A stretch of 64,000 bases of DNA. Origin: Metellina segmentata. Its lineage: Eukaryota > Arthropoda > Arachnida > Araneae > Tetragnathidae. The stretch lies in contig OX375881.1 in NCBI GenBank assembly GCA_947359465.1, positions 120,167,967 through 120,231,966 on the forward strand, given 5' to 3'. Below, in pieces: positions 26,007 through 40,184 of the stretch (positions are counted from its first letter, which is position 1; the number at the start of each line of letters is the position of its first letter). The position numbers and the translations under genes were made by a program. Below the pieces are notes generated by a model. It did no database searches, was not told the DNA's origin, and saw only the letters and a program-made list of their open reading frames with translations.

Positions 26007-29000
26007 TTAATTTTCATTGATCGTTCGCCGCAAATTCCGTATCACTATATTTTCGTAATAAACCACTGTTGTTTCAGAAGCTGGTTTTAGCTTCTTTCGC
26101 TTTTCATTGCTTTCGGACAAGGGTCGTTTCAGACCGGATTCCTCCTGTAAGCTGCAATTTTCAAATTGTAAGGGTGTCGACACTTGGTCCAAAATACTGT
26201 CGTAACGGATCGCTCCCAATTGCAAATCGGACCGTCGATACGCGTTAAACTCTTCCTCAAATTTTAAAATTAAATCCGTTTCAGGCGTCGTATTATTTTT
26301 GGTCGTTTTCAAAAATTGACGCGCGGCTGAACGGAGATCTGTCATGGTCGTGATACCGTCCAAGTTCAATTGCACATCCATATGTGTCTTGAATTGATTG
26401 TAAACGTCTGTGTTTAACAAATAATTCTTTGTGTATTCTTTGACACTTTCAGGCTCCTCTCGATAATGCAACAACCCATCCTTGCTATCCATACATTTTT
26501 TTAAATGAAAGATTAATATTAAAAAGCATCCCATGCACGAGTTTTCAATTACGTATTCGTCCTTAGGGTAGCGGTTCTGGCGCACTTGTTCCGATGTGGT
26601 GAGAGGCGCCTTATTCACGAACCGGGACACAAATGGGATGGCAATCACTCGATCTTGAAAGGCTTCCGTGGCCCTACAATCGGGTAAGTTGTTGGTGGTG
26701 GTAAACAATTTGGCAGTGGGTATGCCACCTTGACTCGCTTCATACATGTTGCGAAACACGACACACGAATTACCCGTAATTTGTTTCACGCGATTTTCAT
26801 TCAATTTTCCTTCCAGTTCTTCTGTGGTAACGATCCGGCAGTTGAACAGCGTGGATGCCAAATCGGGACTGGCCGTCATACTGGAATTACCGGGTTTCAA
26901 GTTGTCCGATTGAATACAATGATAGTATCCTCCAAACACACGTCCTAAAATTTCAAATAATTTACTCTTACCGTTTGAAGTTTCCCCTTTGCATACAAAA
27001 AATTTGCGTTCGTAATTGGTGGCAATAAAAATGCTCGCCAAAATATCACACATGTACATGAACAAATCATGTTCAAACCCCGTATATTTGCACAGGTGAA
27101 CGTAGAAATGCAGCATGGAAATGGCATAAGGATTCTGGACTAAATCGGGCAAGTGTTCTTGAATGATTTCATGTAACGTGTCAAATAAATCATCGGTCCG
27201 ATCTGTAAATAAGGCTTTTAAATACTGGATGAAAAAAGATTTTTGGGTTAATAATTCGTACAAATTCTCGAGCTCGGGCGAATGATTATAAAGCTTCATC
27301 AAATCAATCCGACTGACATCGATGCCCAATTTCCGATCCGATAAAAACAATTCCGGTACGGGTCCACCAATATGACCCGTTAAAATGTCTAATAATCCGT
27401 CTTTGGTTCGAATAAACCATTTATGATTATCCATTTGAATCATTTTTCGTTCCATAGTCGTGTCACTGGTAATGGTGGATATGACGTTATTAATATTGAA
27501 TTTATGCAAAATCTCCTCTTCGGGCCCACCGTAATTGCCCGATTTTCGATATTCCTCTAACCAGGTGTAAATGGCATTCCACAAATTACTCAAATGGGAT
27601 TCCTTTTCCCGATCCACTTGAATTTCCTGCCACGTTTCGGTTAAACAATTCCAAATAAACGTGGACGCTTTCCGAACGGAATTGGTTAAGCGTAACACTT
27701 GAATGGGAAAGTGACTTTCTTGAAGCGTCCGGATCAGTTCAGCCAGTTGGACGGAGGTGGTCACACTTAAAATGGCCCGTTTCGAGTCTTGCACGATTTG
27801 TTTCAGTTTATCTCGGTAGCGATCGTACCTGCGACATAAATTATTCCCACAAAAGTAGATGGTTTGAAGCGTAAAATCTTTCATGATCACTTGTGTGTGG
27901 GCTGGATCCACGCGCTCCATCCGATCGAGCAAATGAGTAAATTCCTTGTCCAAAACCGACCTCAAGTGCATCACCAGGTCGGCGGATGAAATTTCCAAGT
28001 ATTTACATAGGGTATAAAAAGTGGGTAAAAAGTAATACCCTTGATTATATTCCAAAATGGTTTTAATAGGATTCGCGTCTTCCAAGAATTTGGAATTGTT
28101 TTCTCTCAGTCCGTGGTTGATGGAATCGAACATGACATTGGTAGTGGAAGGAATACAAGGAATTGCTCGTTTGTACCATGTTTTCAGAGCTGGATTATTC
28201 GTTTCAAAACTCGACATGAAAAAGGTATTGAACCGTAAATAATTCAACGCTTTCAAGAAATGGGACCCGTTAAACAATAAGTGTTTGCCTTTGCAAATGA
28301 ATCCCACATCGGCATTTCGTTTGTAGGTAAACGTGGCTACATCGCTATAATCGGGGGATTCATTGGGCGTGTTACCAATCATGGTCGCAAAAGACAGTTT
28401 ATACAAGGGTTGAAACGGTGTAGGGATGGGCATCATAAAACCCAACAAGTGTTGGTAGGCTTGTTGTTCCTCCAAAAACAAAAATTTCCGGAAATAGGAA
28501 TCAATATTCATTTTGAGACGTTTAAAAGATTTTTTGACTCGGATAAATTCATATTTTAAAAGATCGCCTCGGAAATCAATGGAAAATGTATCCCTTTCGT
28601 CTACATAAATCATCTGCATGGCCCGGTAAGCTGTCTTGTGAGGCTTTCCAGCGCCTGCTAGCATCATATTTTGTAAAGTGTCCAAAGTATAATGGCCTTT
28701 ATCTTCGACCTTGTGTCGTAAGAGGACACTCAACTGTTGACACAACAGAATATAATCATCATGCCCAATCACAAATTCAGGCAAGTGAATGTGAAGCCCT
28801 TGACCTCCATGTCGCGCAGCAATAATGTAGGTGAAATGTTTTACATGAGCTAAAAACATCATCTTGAGAGTGGAATTGATCAAAGGAAAAATGGATTGAT
28901 AGGGTGGATTAGTACTCTCTTCCTTGGCAACAAAATCTAAATCTAAAAGAATGGAATGACATTCAGCAGATGCCAAATCCATAGTAATGTGCCCAAATCG

Positions 29001-29144
29001 GTGTTGTCTACACCAATAATGAGCAAATGAATTGTAATCTTGTCGCATTAAATACCAAATACCACCTTTTAGATTGTAAAGCAGACAGACATTAGATGCA
29101 GGAGCTTCTTGTATAGTATTTACTTTATGCAAGTATTGAGCCAT
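26007..29144 (-). CDS. D5-like primase-helicase, 1045 aa
   Basis: N-terminal archaeo-eukaryotic primase domain: LLDLDF (catalytic D-x-D, residues 67-72) and HGGQGLHIHLP (residues 112-122, conserved His). C-terminal superfamily 3 helicase: Walker A GETSNGKSK (about 718-727), Walker B-like IVTTEELE, motif C FTTTNNLP (about 815). This architecture is the NCLDV hallmark (poxvirus D5, asfarvirus C962R type), which primes and unwinds the replicating genome. Full length for the family. ATG at 29144, 53 bp from the A-run. The last 60 residues are basic and probably disordered. Confidence 0.95.
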   Translation of the reverse strand: MAQYLHKVNTIQEAPASNVCLLYNLKGGIWYLMRQDYNSFAHYWCRQHRFGHITMDLASAECHSILLDLDFVAKEESTNPPYQSIFPLINSTLKMMFLAHVKHFTYIIAARHGGQGLHIHLPEFVIGHDDYILLCQQLSVLLRHKVEDKGHYTLDTLQNMMLAGAGKPHKTAYRAMQMIYVDERDTFSIDFRGDLLKYEFIRVKKSFKRLKMNIDSYFRKFLFLEEQQAYQHLLGFMMPIPTPFQPLYKLSFATMIGNTPNESPDYSDVATFTYKRNADVGFICKGKHLLFNGSHFLKALNYLRFNTFFMSSFETNNPALKTWYKRAIPCIPSTTNVMFDSINHGLRENNSKFLEDANPIKTILEYNQGYYFLPTFYTLCKYLEISSADLVMHLRSVLDKEFTHLLDRMERVDPAHTQVIMKDFTLQTIYFCGNNLCRRYDRYRDKLKQIVQDSKRAILSVTTSVQLAELIRTLQESHFPIQVLRLTNSVRKASTFIWNCLTETWQEIQVDREKESHLSNLWNAIYTWLEEYRKSGNYGGPEEEILHKFNINNVISTITSDTTMERKMIQMDNHKWFIRTKDGLLDILTGHIGGPVPELFLSDRKLGIDVSRIDLMKLYNHSPELENLYELLTQKSFFIQYLKALFTDRTDDLFDTLHEIIQEHLPDLVQNPYAISMLHFYVHLCKYTGFEHDLFMYMCDILASIFIATNYERKFFVCKGETSNGKSKLFEILGRVFGGYYHCIQSDNLKPGNSSMTASPDLASTLFNCRIVTTEELEGKLNENRVKQITGNSCVVFRNMYEASQGGIPTAKLFTTTNNLPDCRATEAFQDRVIAIPFVSRFVNKAPLTTSEQVRQNRYPKDEYVIENSCMGCFLILIFHLKKCMDSKDGLLHYREEPESVKEYTKNYLLNTDVYNQFKTHMDVQLNLDGITTMTDLRSAARQFLKTTKNNTTPETDLILKFEEEFNAYRRSDLQLGAIRYDSILDQVSTPLQFENCSLQEESGLKRPLSESNEKRKKLKPASETTVVYYENIVIRNLRRTINEN

Positions 29145-29196
29145 AACACTTGTATCTCTATGCAGAGAAACTGTTTTAAGCCAATATAATATAGCA

Positions 29197-29304
<108 letters not shown>

Positions 29305-29322
29305 CACATATAATCTTTTCAT

Positions 29323-30225
29323 TTACTTGTGCGTTTCTATATAGGTTTTACCATCTGATCCACCTGCGACGGGTGTGGTAAAACTCAAAGCACCTTCATC
29401 TTGAGGGCAGAAAATGGGACTTATTTTCCATGACAAATTAGTCAAGCAATCCACCCGTCCGATAAATTGGTCATTTTCTATACGTGGAAGTTCTATAACA
29501 CAAGGTGATGTTTCATCTGTGGCATCTTGATGTAAATACACCGCGCATTCACATTTAGAATTTCTAAAGCCCATCATAGGCAAAGGATTCATAATATCCT
29601 TAATACAATAATCCACTGAACACACAAATGGCAATGTGTGTACAAGAGGTTTATTACGTATATCTAACGAATTACATTTACATTGATATCTTAAAGTTTT
29701 TCCATCTGCTAGAGTTTCGTACGGATTTTCAATATCCATTGCGGGTTTATCTAGCAAATAATCCCACAATACATTTTGAGTATTATCCTGAGCCTCTTCA
29801 TTGGAACAAGCCACCTGAACGTGGTCGTTAAACAAGGACGTATTTTTAGGAATACATTTCCATCCCGTCGACGAAAATACATTAAATGAAGTTTTTTGAT
29901 TACAATTTTCAATTCCCTTGGGTATACAATAGGTTCCAGGTGCTAATTGCTTATCCATTAAAAAAAATTGTTCATTGGGCATCACACGAAAAGGTAAAAA
30001 ATCTCCATTCACACACATGTTTGCACAATCGCATACTTCATCGGTCGGGCATTTAAATCCATACAGGGAACACGTGGACATTGTAATGTTAGATCCCCAT
30101 TGACCTCCAAACAATGATGGCAAAACCGATTGGATATCATAAATCCACGGTTTGTAAAACAAATTCATCACGGTGATGATCAAAAGTAAAAGTAAAATTA
30201 AAGAAATGTACTTATTTTTTATCAT
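29323..30225 (-). CDS. Cys-rich membrane-anchored protein, per os infectivity factor-like
   Basis: 300 residues from ATG 30225. An N-terminal anchor (YISLILLLLLIITVMNLFY) is followed by a Cys-rich ectodomain with about 20 Cys, including CPTDEVCDCANMC, APGTYC, a CNQKTS---SSTGWKC block and ECAVY. This N-anchor plus Cys-rich layout and the GTYC...CN-x-TS...W-x-C spacing resemble PIF-type entry-complex proteins of baculo-, nudi- and nimaviruses. The match is by eye and moderate; another virion surface protein is possible. The first 20 bp overlap the start of the divergent 30206 gene. Confidence 0.5.
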   Translation of the reverse strand: MIKNKYISLILLLLLIITVMNLFYKPWIYDIQSVLPSLFGGQWGSNITMSTCSLYGFKCPTDEVCDCANMCVNGDFLPFRVMPNEQFFLMDKQLAPGTYCIPKGIENCNQKTSFNVFSSTGWKCIPKNTSLFNDHVQVACSNEEAQDNTQNVLWDYLLDKPAMDIENPYETLADGKTLRYQCKCNSLDIRNKPLVHTLPFVCSVDYCIKDIMNPLPMMGFRNSKCECAVYLHQDATDETSPCVIELPRIENDQFIGRVDCLTNLSWKISPIFCPQDEGALSFTTPVAGGSDGKTYIETHK

Positions 30226-30568
30226 TCTTTGTCTTTTATTATTGTTATTCAATTTGGAACCGGTACCAGGTCGACCCAGTCATAATCACTATGTAATTAT
30301 ATGGACATGGAATCAATTTAGACTGATTCGTATTTTTCCAAAAGACTGGTACGTCTTGGTGCAAAATAATATTTTATTCTTCTACGTGAATACAGAATCT
30401 TTGGAAACCTACATTCCAGCCATTCGTTTGGATACACATAGGGAACACCAGATATTACACTATCGTTACTTACTCGATTGGGTCAAAGAGTCACCTACTG
30501 TCGTTTCCTATCCTCCCGCAATCAGCAACGTGATTGATATTTTAAATCATGTTACTTCAACTTTATAA
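30206..30568 (+). CDS. Small secreted or membrane protein, 120 aa
   Basis: ATG at 30206 opens with a long hydrophobic leader (YLFFIILCLLLLLF), signal peptide or anchor, then a mixed domain with WTWNQF and YVLVQNN strands. It lies head-to-head with the PIF-like gene, overlapping 20 bp, and tail-to-tail with the 169-aa gene, overlapping 17 bp. The neighbour suggests a virion membrane role; no family recognised. Confidence 0.6.
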   Translation: MYLFFIILCLLLLLFNLEPVPGRPSHNHYVIIWTWNQFRLIRIFPKDWYVLVQNNILFFYVNTESLETYIPAIRLDTHREHQILHYRYLLDWVKESPTVVSYPPAISNVIDILNHVTSTL

Positions 30569-31061
30569 CGTCCCGTTCACAGACTCGACGAAAACTTGTA
30601 AAAGAATTGGATCCATAAATTTCCAAATTGGGATATTCCGTTTGCAGCTCTGGAATAATCTTGTGATATGCATAAGCCACTTTATAAAATCCAACGCGTT
30701 GAATGCCTGTAAGTTTGAGATACGCGAACAACATTTCCAATCCATCCTGACTGCTTTCAATGTTATAGTTGTATTGTATCTTAAATGGGTACAAAGGTAA
30801 TATACTAATGCCTTTTAAGTTGGGAGGAACAGTCGTGTTTGGAAATTGCACCACAAGCACCCCTATAGCATGGGGAATGAGACGATGTAGAATAGGTATG
30901 GGTGGATCGAACGAAACAAATTGTTTTTTGGAGGAATACAGGAAAAGTAAATCGATCCAGCGGCCTATGAAACACTCGAGTTGGTCCCGGTTGTTATAAT
31001 GTCGGAATACTCGAAAGTAGTGATCCACAATCACGTCTCGATGGCGTTGCAAATCAAACAT
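30552..31061 (-). CDS. Hypothetical protein, 169 aa
   Basis: ATG at 31061. Alpha/beta composition with strands AIGVLVVQF and ISILPLYPF and a helix-rich C-terminus ending FRRVCERDVIKLK. No motif assigned. Tail overlaps the 30206 gene by 17 bp. Confidence 0.65.
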   Translation of the reverse strand: MFDLQRHRDVIVDHYFRVFRHYNNRDQLECFIGRWIDLLFLYSSKKQFVSFDPPIPILHRLIPHAIGVLVVQFPNTTVPPNLKGISILPLYPFKIQYNYNIESSQDGLEMLFAYLKLTGIQRVGFYKVAYAYHKIIPELQTEYPNLEIYGSNSFTSFRRVCERDVIKLK

Positions 31062-31104
31062 GATGTCGCGTACAGAGAATGTTTCTCAATCTCCTATAGT
31101 TAAG

Positions 31105-31243
<139 letters not shown>

Positions 31244-31295
31244 CTCTAATAGAATCAATTTGTAACATTTTCTGTAGTACTTACAATCGCCTATA

Positions 31296-32033
31296 TCAAT
31301 TAGTGTTTTCATCAACGTTTTCTTCGTCCGATGAGAGTATCCAGTATAATTTATCTGTACGTAAACACAGCAAATGTTTCATATCCTTTTTAATTATTTG
31401 CTGATGCAATAATAGTTTGTATGCCTTGTCCGCATGCATCATTTGGCCATAATATATTAAACAATCATCTTTCCATGAACTGATTTGATTTCGTAAAGTA
31501 GAGGAATCGTTAAAAGAGGTAAAGTACAAGTGACGTCGTAATCCTTTGACATTGTTTACCAAAAAATAATATTGATTGTACTTGAATCCATCACAACCCT
31601 TAAATTTCAATTTTATTAATGGATATCTCTCAATGTCCTTTTTAGTAAACGTAAAATGAAATCCAGATTCTTCTTGAAATTCTCGATAAGCTGTATAAAA
31701 CAACGTGAAAATAGAATTGTGTCGTTTGGATAACCGTTGCAATTGACCATGCGGAAAATCGTATAAATCTTCAAAAGTCTGTCCATTCAAAAACCGTTTG
31801 TAATCCAATAATTCATATCGATTCAGTCGAGGCAACCATTCGTTTTCAAATTGATCCTGGATAGCTGTAAAATTAACAGGTGGTTGTATCTTATCTTTCT
31901 TCTGATTCAGGTAAAAATAATAATTTTGGACGCAATAAGGAACTTTTCGACGCAAAATAATAACGTTGTTACAAGATGTCCTTACCACGATCCCATAAGA
32001 AGTTGACAATTTATTACTCATTCGGGTACTCAT
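31296..32033 (-). CDS. Nudix hydrolase, mRNA-decapping type
   Basis: 245 residues from ATG 32033. The Nudix box is visible as FPHGQ followed after an insertion by AYREFQEESGF (REx-x-EE-x-G core, metal-binding glutamates). The spacing between the Gly and the REFQEESG helix is longer than in standard Nudix enzymes, as in the g5R/D250R and poxvirus D9/D10 decapping enzymes. Likely removes caps from host and viral mRNA, accelerating turnover and helping temporal switching. The fragment HNSIFTLFYTAYREFQ is typical of the viral family. Confidence 0.8.
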   Translation of the reverse strand: MSTRMSNKLSTSYGIVVRTSCNNVIILRRKVPYCVQNYYFYLNQKKDKIQPPVNFTAIQDQFENEWLPRLNRYELLDYKRFLNGQTFEDLYDFPHGQLQRLSKRHNSIFTLFYTAYREFQEESGFHFTFTKKDIERYPLIKLKFKGCDGFKYNQYYFLVNNVKGLRRHLYFTSFNDSSTLRNQISSWKDDCLIYYGQMMHADKAYKLLLHQQIIKKDMKHLLCLRTDKLYWILSSDEENVDENTN

Positions 32034-32143
32034 TGATGGAAATTGTACTTGTATTATAATAATGCAGTATTTAAATAACTCTTGAAGAGTAGCACAAGTG
32101 GAATGGTAAAAAATCCAAAAGTGTAGCAGAAGTAGGAGTAAGG

Positions 32144-32273
<130 letters not shown>

Positions 32274-32277
32274 CACT

Positions 32278-32808
32278 TTATACTTTGTTGTCAAGTTTTC
32301 TTGCACTATATGCAATTGTTCTGGCTTCAGTTGCTGTACAAGCAAATTGTATAAGTTTAGGATGTTTATGCCAGCATCCGTACACCTGACCTTTAGGTTT
32401 CACACGCACCACACGTTTACACAAAGGTCTAAAAAATTCCATTTGTGATCTGGTACGTACACCCACAGCATCACATTTCAAATAGTTCTTTATAAAGTGA
32501 TTTAATATATATTTCCAATTGAAAAAATGCATTTTAAAAATCTTGGGATACACTCGCGAAATAACATTTTTATAATGCAAACGATCCTTATTAAAAAAAC
32601 GACTTTTGGTTTCAGCCATATCCCTCAGAGATATTATTGTCCCCGGTGGTATAATCATTTCCAAAATGTACACTTTTTCAGGATCTTGTACATTCGCAAA
32701 TGCAATTTCTATGGGAAACAAGACCCCATCAAAACATCGAAACCAATGAACTTCAGCACAATAATCGAGACAAGCCATACCACTGCTCGCAATGAAAACA
32801 GCATGCAT
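32278..32808 (-). CDS. Hypothetical protein, 176 aa, possible exonuclease-fold remnant
   Basis: ATG at 32808. N-terminal strand-turn pattern (CAEVHWFRC, LFPIEIAFANV) and C-terminal H-x7-C-x4-EA-x2-IA pattern faintly resemble DEDDh exonuclease-like proteins found in arthropod viruses and elements, but the catalytic acidic residues are not evident, so no activity is claimed. Basic, with Cys at both ends. Confidence 0.65.
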   Translation of the reverse strand: MHAVFIASSGMACLDYCAEVHWFRCFDGVLFPIEIAFANVQDPEKVYILEMIIPPGTIISLRDMAETKSRFFNKDRLHYKNVISRVYPKIFKMHFFNWKYILNHFIKNYLKCDAVGVRTRSQMEFFRPLCKRVVRVKPKGQVYGCWHKHPKLIQFACTATEARTIAYSARKLDNKV

Positions 32809-32832
32809 TTTTGCAACATTTATAGTTACAGC

Positions 32833-32959
<127 letters not shown>

Positions 32960-32989
32960 TAGTCCAAACAAATCTAAACTCTTGGTTCT

Positions 32990-34003
32990 CTATCTATTCC
33001 TCAGAGCAAATGTATAACCTGTACCCTCATTAAATTGTTGCCCAAAAAATATTTTATCAGCAGAACTTTTCACTGGATATACTTGTTGTGGTCCAGTGCA
33101 CAGTCGAGCATAATTCTTTTTTGGAGCTTCAAAACTTAACACTTCAATAGGTGTACGTTCAGGATGTTTCATTAATCCATCTCTTGTTAAGGGTAGCGGT
33201 TTTCCAGTACGACATTGATATTTCATGATAGTAAATACGTCTTTTGCATAAACTGAATCATTGTTCCCCAATAATTGTCGTTTTGCAATCTTTACTAAAT
33301 TAAAAAAATGACACACTAGACCACATTTTTGGAAAATGGTTCGAATATCAGAAAAACCCGTGACACGTTCCGCATGCAATCGCCGTAACAAGATTGTTAA
33401 ATCTTTGGACGATTTATACAACACCCGATCCTGGACAATGATGTATTGAAAAGTACTTAAATATTTAAACTCGCCCTGAGCATTAAGGCCTTTATTGTAA
33501 GGTCCGTTTCTTTCTAAAATACATGCATTCGGGAGTCGTGTCAACAGTTCCTGAACAGAATAGCGTTGTGTAAAAACAGTAGAGTACACATGGCGAGTGG
33601 CCAATTCAAAAACTTGAATAGCATTTGAAAATAAATATAATTCATATAGTAATACTTTATCTACATGAAATGAAGACTTTTGGTTATAAGACCTCAAATG
33701 TTTGCTATCCAAAGTCCCTTGCGTATCTGATTTGGTAACACGACACGTCAAATGAATCCCAAAAGCATCTCCTGGAGTTGGAAATCGTTTTCGAATAGCC
33801 AAAACAAACTGGTAACATAAATTTGAAATACATTCAGGATGTTGGTTAAATAAATGCAAATCGGGTACTGAATGTTCAAGATGCTTTTGGAATAGTTTTA
33901 AGACCGATTTTAAGCTATGAGGTTGAATCACGTGCATAATTTGCAGATAGGTAGTGGGTTGTACACGGGCAACATAATCAAACAACACATGAGCTGCATC
34001 CAT
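32990..34003 (-). CDS. RPB1: RNA polymerase largest subunit, C-terminal fragment (RPB1 C-terminal part)
   Basis: 337 residues from ATG 34003. The last 80 residues fit the conserved C-terminal end of RPB1-type subunits: LTRDGLMKHPERTPIEVLSFEAPKKN, then SSADKIFFGQQFNEGTGYTFAL, where cellular enzymes have the Ser-Phe-Glu clamp segment and the N-x-I-x-G-Q-x-x-x-x-G-T-G motif. The middle (GFSDIRTIFQKCGL...AKRQLL) matches the region preceding it. It complements the 19798-21366 fragment, about 11.6 kb away. The trigger-loop segment between the two is not found in either. No carboxy-terminal heptad domain. Confidence 0.8.
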   Translation of the reverse strand: MDAAHVLFDYVARVQPTTYLQIMHVIQPHSLKSVLKLFQKHLEHSVPDLHLFNQHPECISNLCYQFVLAIRKRFPTPGDAFGIHLTCRVTKSDTQGTLDSKHLRSYNQKSSFHVDKVLLYELYLFSNAIQVFELATRHVYSTVFTQRYSVQELLTRLPNACILERNGPYNKGLNAQGEFKYLSTFQYIIVQDRVLYKSSKDLTILLRRLHAERVTGFSDIRTIFQKCGLVCHFFNLVKIAKRQLLGNNDSVYAKDVFTIMKYQCRTGKPLPLTRDGLMKHPERTPIEVLSFEAPKKNYARLCTGPQQVYPVKSSADKIFFGQQFNEGTGYTFALRNR

Positions 34004-34077
34004 AATAATGGCCAGAAACACTTGTCGAATTAAAAGCCAAAGTTGTGAGAAATAAATAAATAAATATATGGAAGATG

Positions 34078-34198
<121 letters not shown>

Positions 34199-34202
34199 TT
34201 CT

Positions 34203-34727
34203 TTAAAAAATCAGGCTTCCTATCCAATACACTATCCACATTTCAATTGCCCAACTTACATAATACGTCCCATGGTTGATAATGTGCACGTGACAACCTG
34301 GGCTTGGTCTGGGTCCTATTTCTAATCCACGGACGTAAGAAGCAGTATCGTAAACCATTACTTTTACAATATCTTGACGAGTAGAATCCTCTTTCACTGC
34401 ACGACGAAGGATCAACATTAATATAGCTAGAACATAGGAGACGCTAACGGGCTTTGTCATATTGACATTCGAAAATGTACTTTTGGTTACTTCTTTCCAT
34501 TGATGAATTGCTCCATTTTCATTAGCCCAGTCAATTTTTGTAGCTTTCATTATCTGCTTCGTATAATTATCCAAGAAATTGTCATCGTTCAAACTTTGAG
34601 GATGTGGCAGATTATCAAAAACTTTGATTATCTTGATCGCTGACCGTTCACGCAAACCCTCAGCGTATAAATCCGCGTATGAATCCAAGCAGTTGTGATT
34701 TCTTGAAAAAGCATTGTTACTTTCCAT
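34203..34727 (-). CDS. Possible Bcl-2-like membrane protein, 174 aa (family of three)
   Basis: ATG at 34727. Paralogous to 35003-35551 and more distantly to 42165-42764. Helices are predicted throughout: IDWANENGAIHQWKEVTKSTFSNVN, then a hydrophobic central helix (SYVLAILMLILRRAVKED), an amphipathic helix (STRQDIVKVMVYDTAS), and a hydrophobic C-terminus (YYVSWAIEMWIVYWIG). Central hydrophobic helix, W-x-x-V position and C-terminal anchor are the Bcl-2 layout, and viral Bcl-2 proteins are known in asfar- and iridoviruses. Classical BH motifs are not clear, so the call is tentative. Confidence 0.45.
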   Translation of the reverse strand: MESNNAFSRNHNCLDSYADLYAEGLRERSAIKIIKVFDNLPHPQSLNDDNFLDNYTKQIMKATKIDWANENGAIHQWKEVTKSTFSNVNMTKPVSVSYVLAILMLILRRAVKEDSTRQDIVKVMVYDTASYVRGLEIGPRPSPGCHVHIINHGTYYVSWAIEMWIVYWIGSLIF

Positions 34728-34869
34728 GCTGTACTCGCTATGTCAGTCTTGGCTCGATAGCTTTCGAAATTGTCAAAAACCAACGCAAGTGATCAAATAC
34801 AGTTGGGACAGTACCACTTCTGTGAGACGGCTTGTTGTGAATCCTTGAAGGTCAAACGCAGAGGGTTAT

Positions 34870-34882
34870 TATAGGAAGGAAG
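34870..34882 (-). promoter_or_regulatory. TATAGGAAGGAAG junction motif
   Basis: TATAGGAAGG directly before the A-run; the same arrangement occurs at 9207, 43864 and 53132. Confidence 0.4.
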
Positions 34883-35551
<669 letters not shown>

Positions 35552-35634
35552 CTTGTATCTGGTCCAGATATTCCTTTTGGCAGGATGGCAAAGTGTGAAT
35601 GCTCAAAGGAACAACTCTGGTGGCTTAAGAAGAA

Positions 35635-36391
<757 letters not shown>

Positions 36392-36478
36392 TATTGAAAC
36401 TAAATCTTAAACACAAGTATTCAAGATGGCTAAACAGCAGTATGGGCGCCATCTGAATATTCATAGCATATGTAGGAG

Positions 36479-37449
<971 letters not shown>

Positions 37450-37536
37450 GTTGGTTTTTCTCCCAAGAGCCTAAACCATTCAAGAAGTGCTTGGATTATA
37501 TATAAAAGAAGCAAGTTGAGAACTTTTGTTTAACTT

Positions 37537-38719
<1,183 letters not shown>

Positions 38720-38818
38720 AACGTTGATCAAGTCTTGAGAAGTTGTCCATTTGACTTGACTACATCACGTTGCCCGAAGCTACACAGTAGAACTCGATGT
38801 CCTCGCTCTTTTAAGCCA

Positions 38819-38821
<3 letters not shown>

Positions 38822-38892
<71 letters not shown>
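38822..38892. repeat. Half palindrome: T71 without A-run
   Basis: The T-run follows directly on AAGCCAGG; no A-run precedes it. It still provides the A-run after the dUTPase TAA on the minus strand. Confidence 0.95.
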
Positions 38893-38895
<3 letters not shown>

Positions 38896-40021
38896 GTGTT
38901 CCAAACCCACGAGTGCCTCGATTTGTGTCTCCATCGATGGAATCTACTTTCTTCAAACGAGGAGTGTAGGCTTCTTGCACTAACATTTGCGCTATTGCAT
39001 CTCCTGGGTTGATATCAACAGCTTTGGAATTCATGTTTCGCAGAACCACTTTAATTTCCCCTCTGTATCCAGTATCAATCACTCCTGCTTCAACTTTCAG
39101 TTGTTTTCGAGTCACCACTGACGATTTATCCATAATGATTCCGATTTTGTTCTTTGGAAATTTGACAATGACTCCGGTATTAATTTTAATTTGTTGCCCA
39201 GGTGATACGGTAGTGACCGAATCCAGAAGTGGACAGTATAAATCGATCCCCGGGGACTCGTTATCAAACAATGATGGATGTTTAGCTTTAGGATTAGTCA
39301 ATGTATACTCTAAATCAACAAACCCCTCGCCTTGCAACCGACCCTCTCCATGCCAAATGAATGATGGAAATCTCTTGAGCGTTCTGATCCAGGTGCAATA
39401 TGCCTTGTGAACTGCACATTTTTTACTTTTACATACATTACAATCATCCCCTTCCTTCTCGTCATGTTTTATAACACACCACCCTTCGTACAACCAAGGA
39501 TCAAAAAATTGGAGTGGTGCTACTGCTTCCGCAAAAAACAAATATTGAATCTTTAGCCTTTTTAATTGCTCAACTACTCTATTCCTCCAAATCAATTCAT
39601 CGCCATCTTGGACATCTATATAAAACCAAGCGTCATGCGTGACGACTGCACACCTTTTCACTACATCATTGTTTATTTCTAATGCTAATGAAGCTGTACG
39701 AAAACGTTTGGGTAAACTAACAATTGGTGTAAAATCATAATTTGTATGTAGTTCATAAAAATGAGAATACTCAATTTTCCCAACACAATGACATGGGCCA
39801 TCAATGTAATCCCAATCTTCTTCACCAGGATAGGTTTTGCTGTAACAAGTTTCTTTGTGAAAATGTCCTATTTCATTTTCGATAACTCTCTCTGGAATTT
39901 GTAGCTGCCAATTGATCACGTCCCACACATTAACTAAATTATATAATATTTCTTTTAATTCGAGTCCTATGCAACAGTCTTTTCCAAAAATAATATCCTC
40001 CAGCTTTCGAATGTAATCCAT
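38891..40021 (-). CDS. dUTPase fused to a virus-specific N-terminal domain, 376 aa
   Basis: ATG at 40021. Residues 1-225 belong to the family of 4101 and 24635 (IIFGKDCC, ERVIENEIGHFHKETC, KRCAVVTHDAWFYIDV, FDPWLYEG). Residues 232-376 are a full trimeric dUTPase: PGIDLY (motif 1), DKSSVV (2), VEAGVIDTGYRGEIKVVL (3, catalytic Asp and Tyr), GDAIAQML (4) and RGTRGFGTR (5). It hydrolyses dUTP to dUMP, keeping uracil out of viral DNA. All catalytic residues appear present. The fusion is unusual; a targeting or regulatory role of the N-terminal domain is inferred. A half palindrome lies at its 3' end. Confidence 0.93.
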
Positions 40022-40073
40022 GATGCTAAGTGTTAAAAATCTATCCAGATGCAGTGTTTTAAAGAGTGAGTGG

Positions 40074-40184
<111 letters not shown>

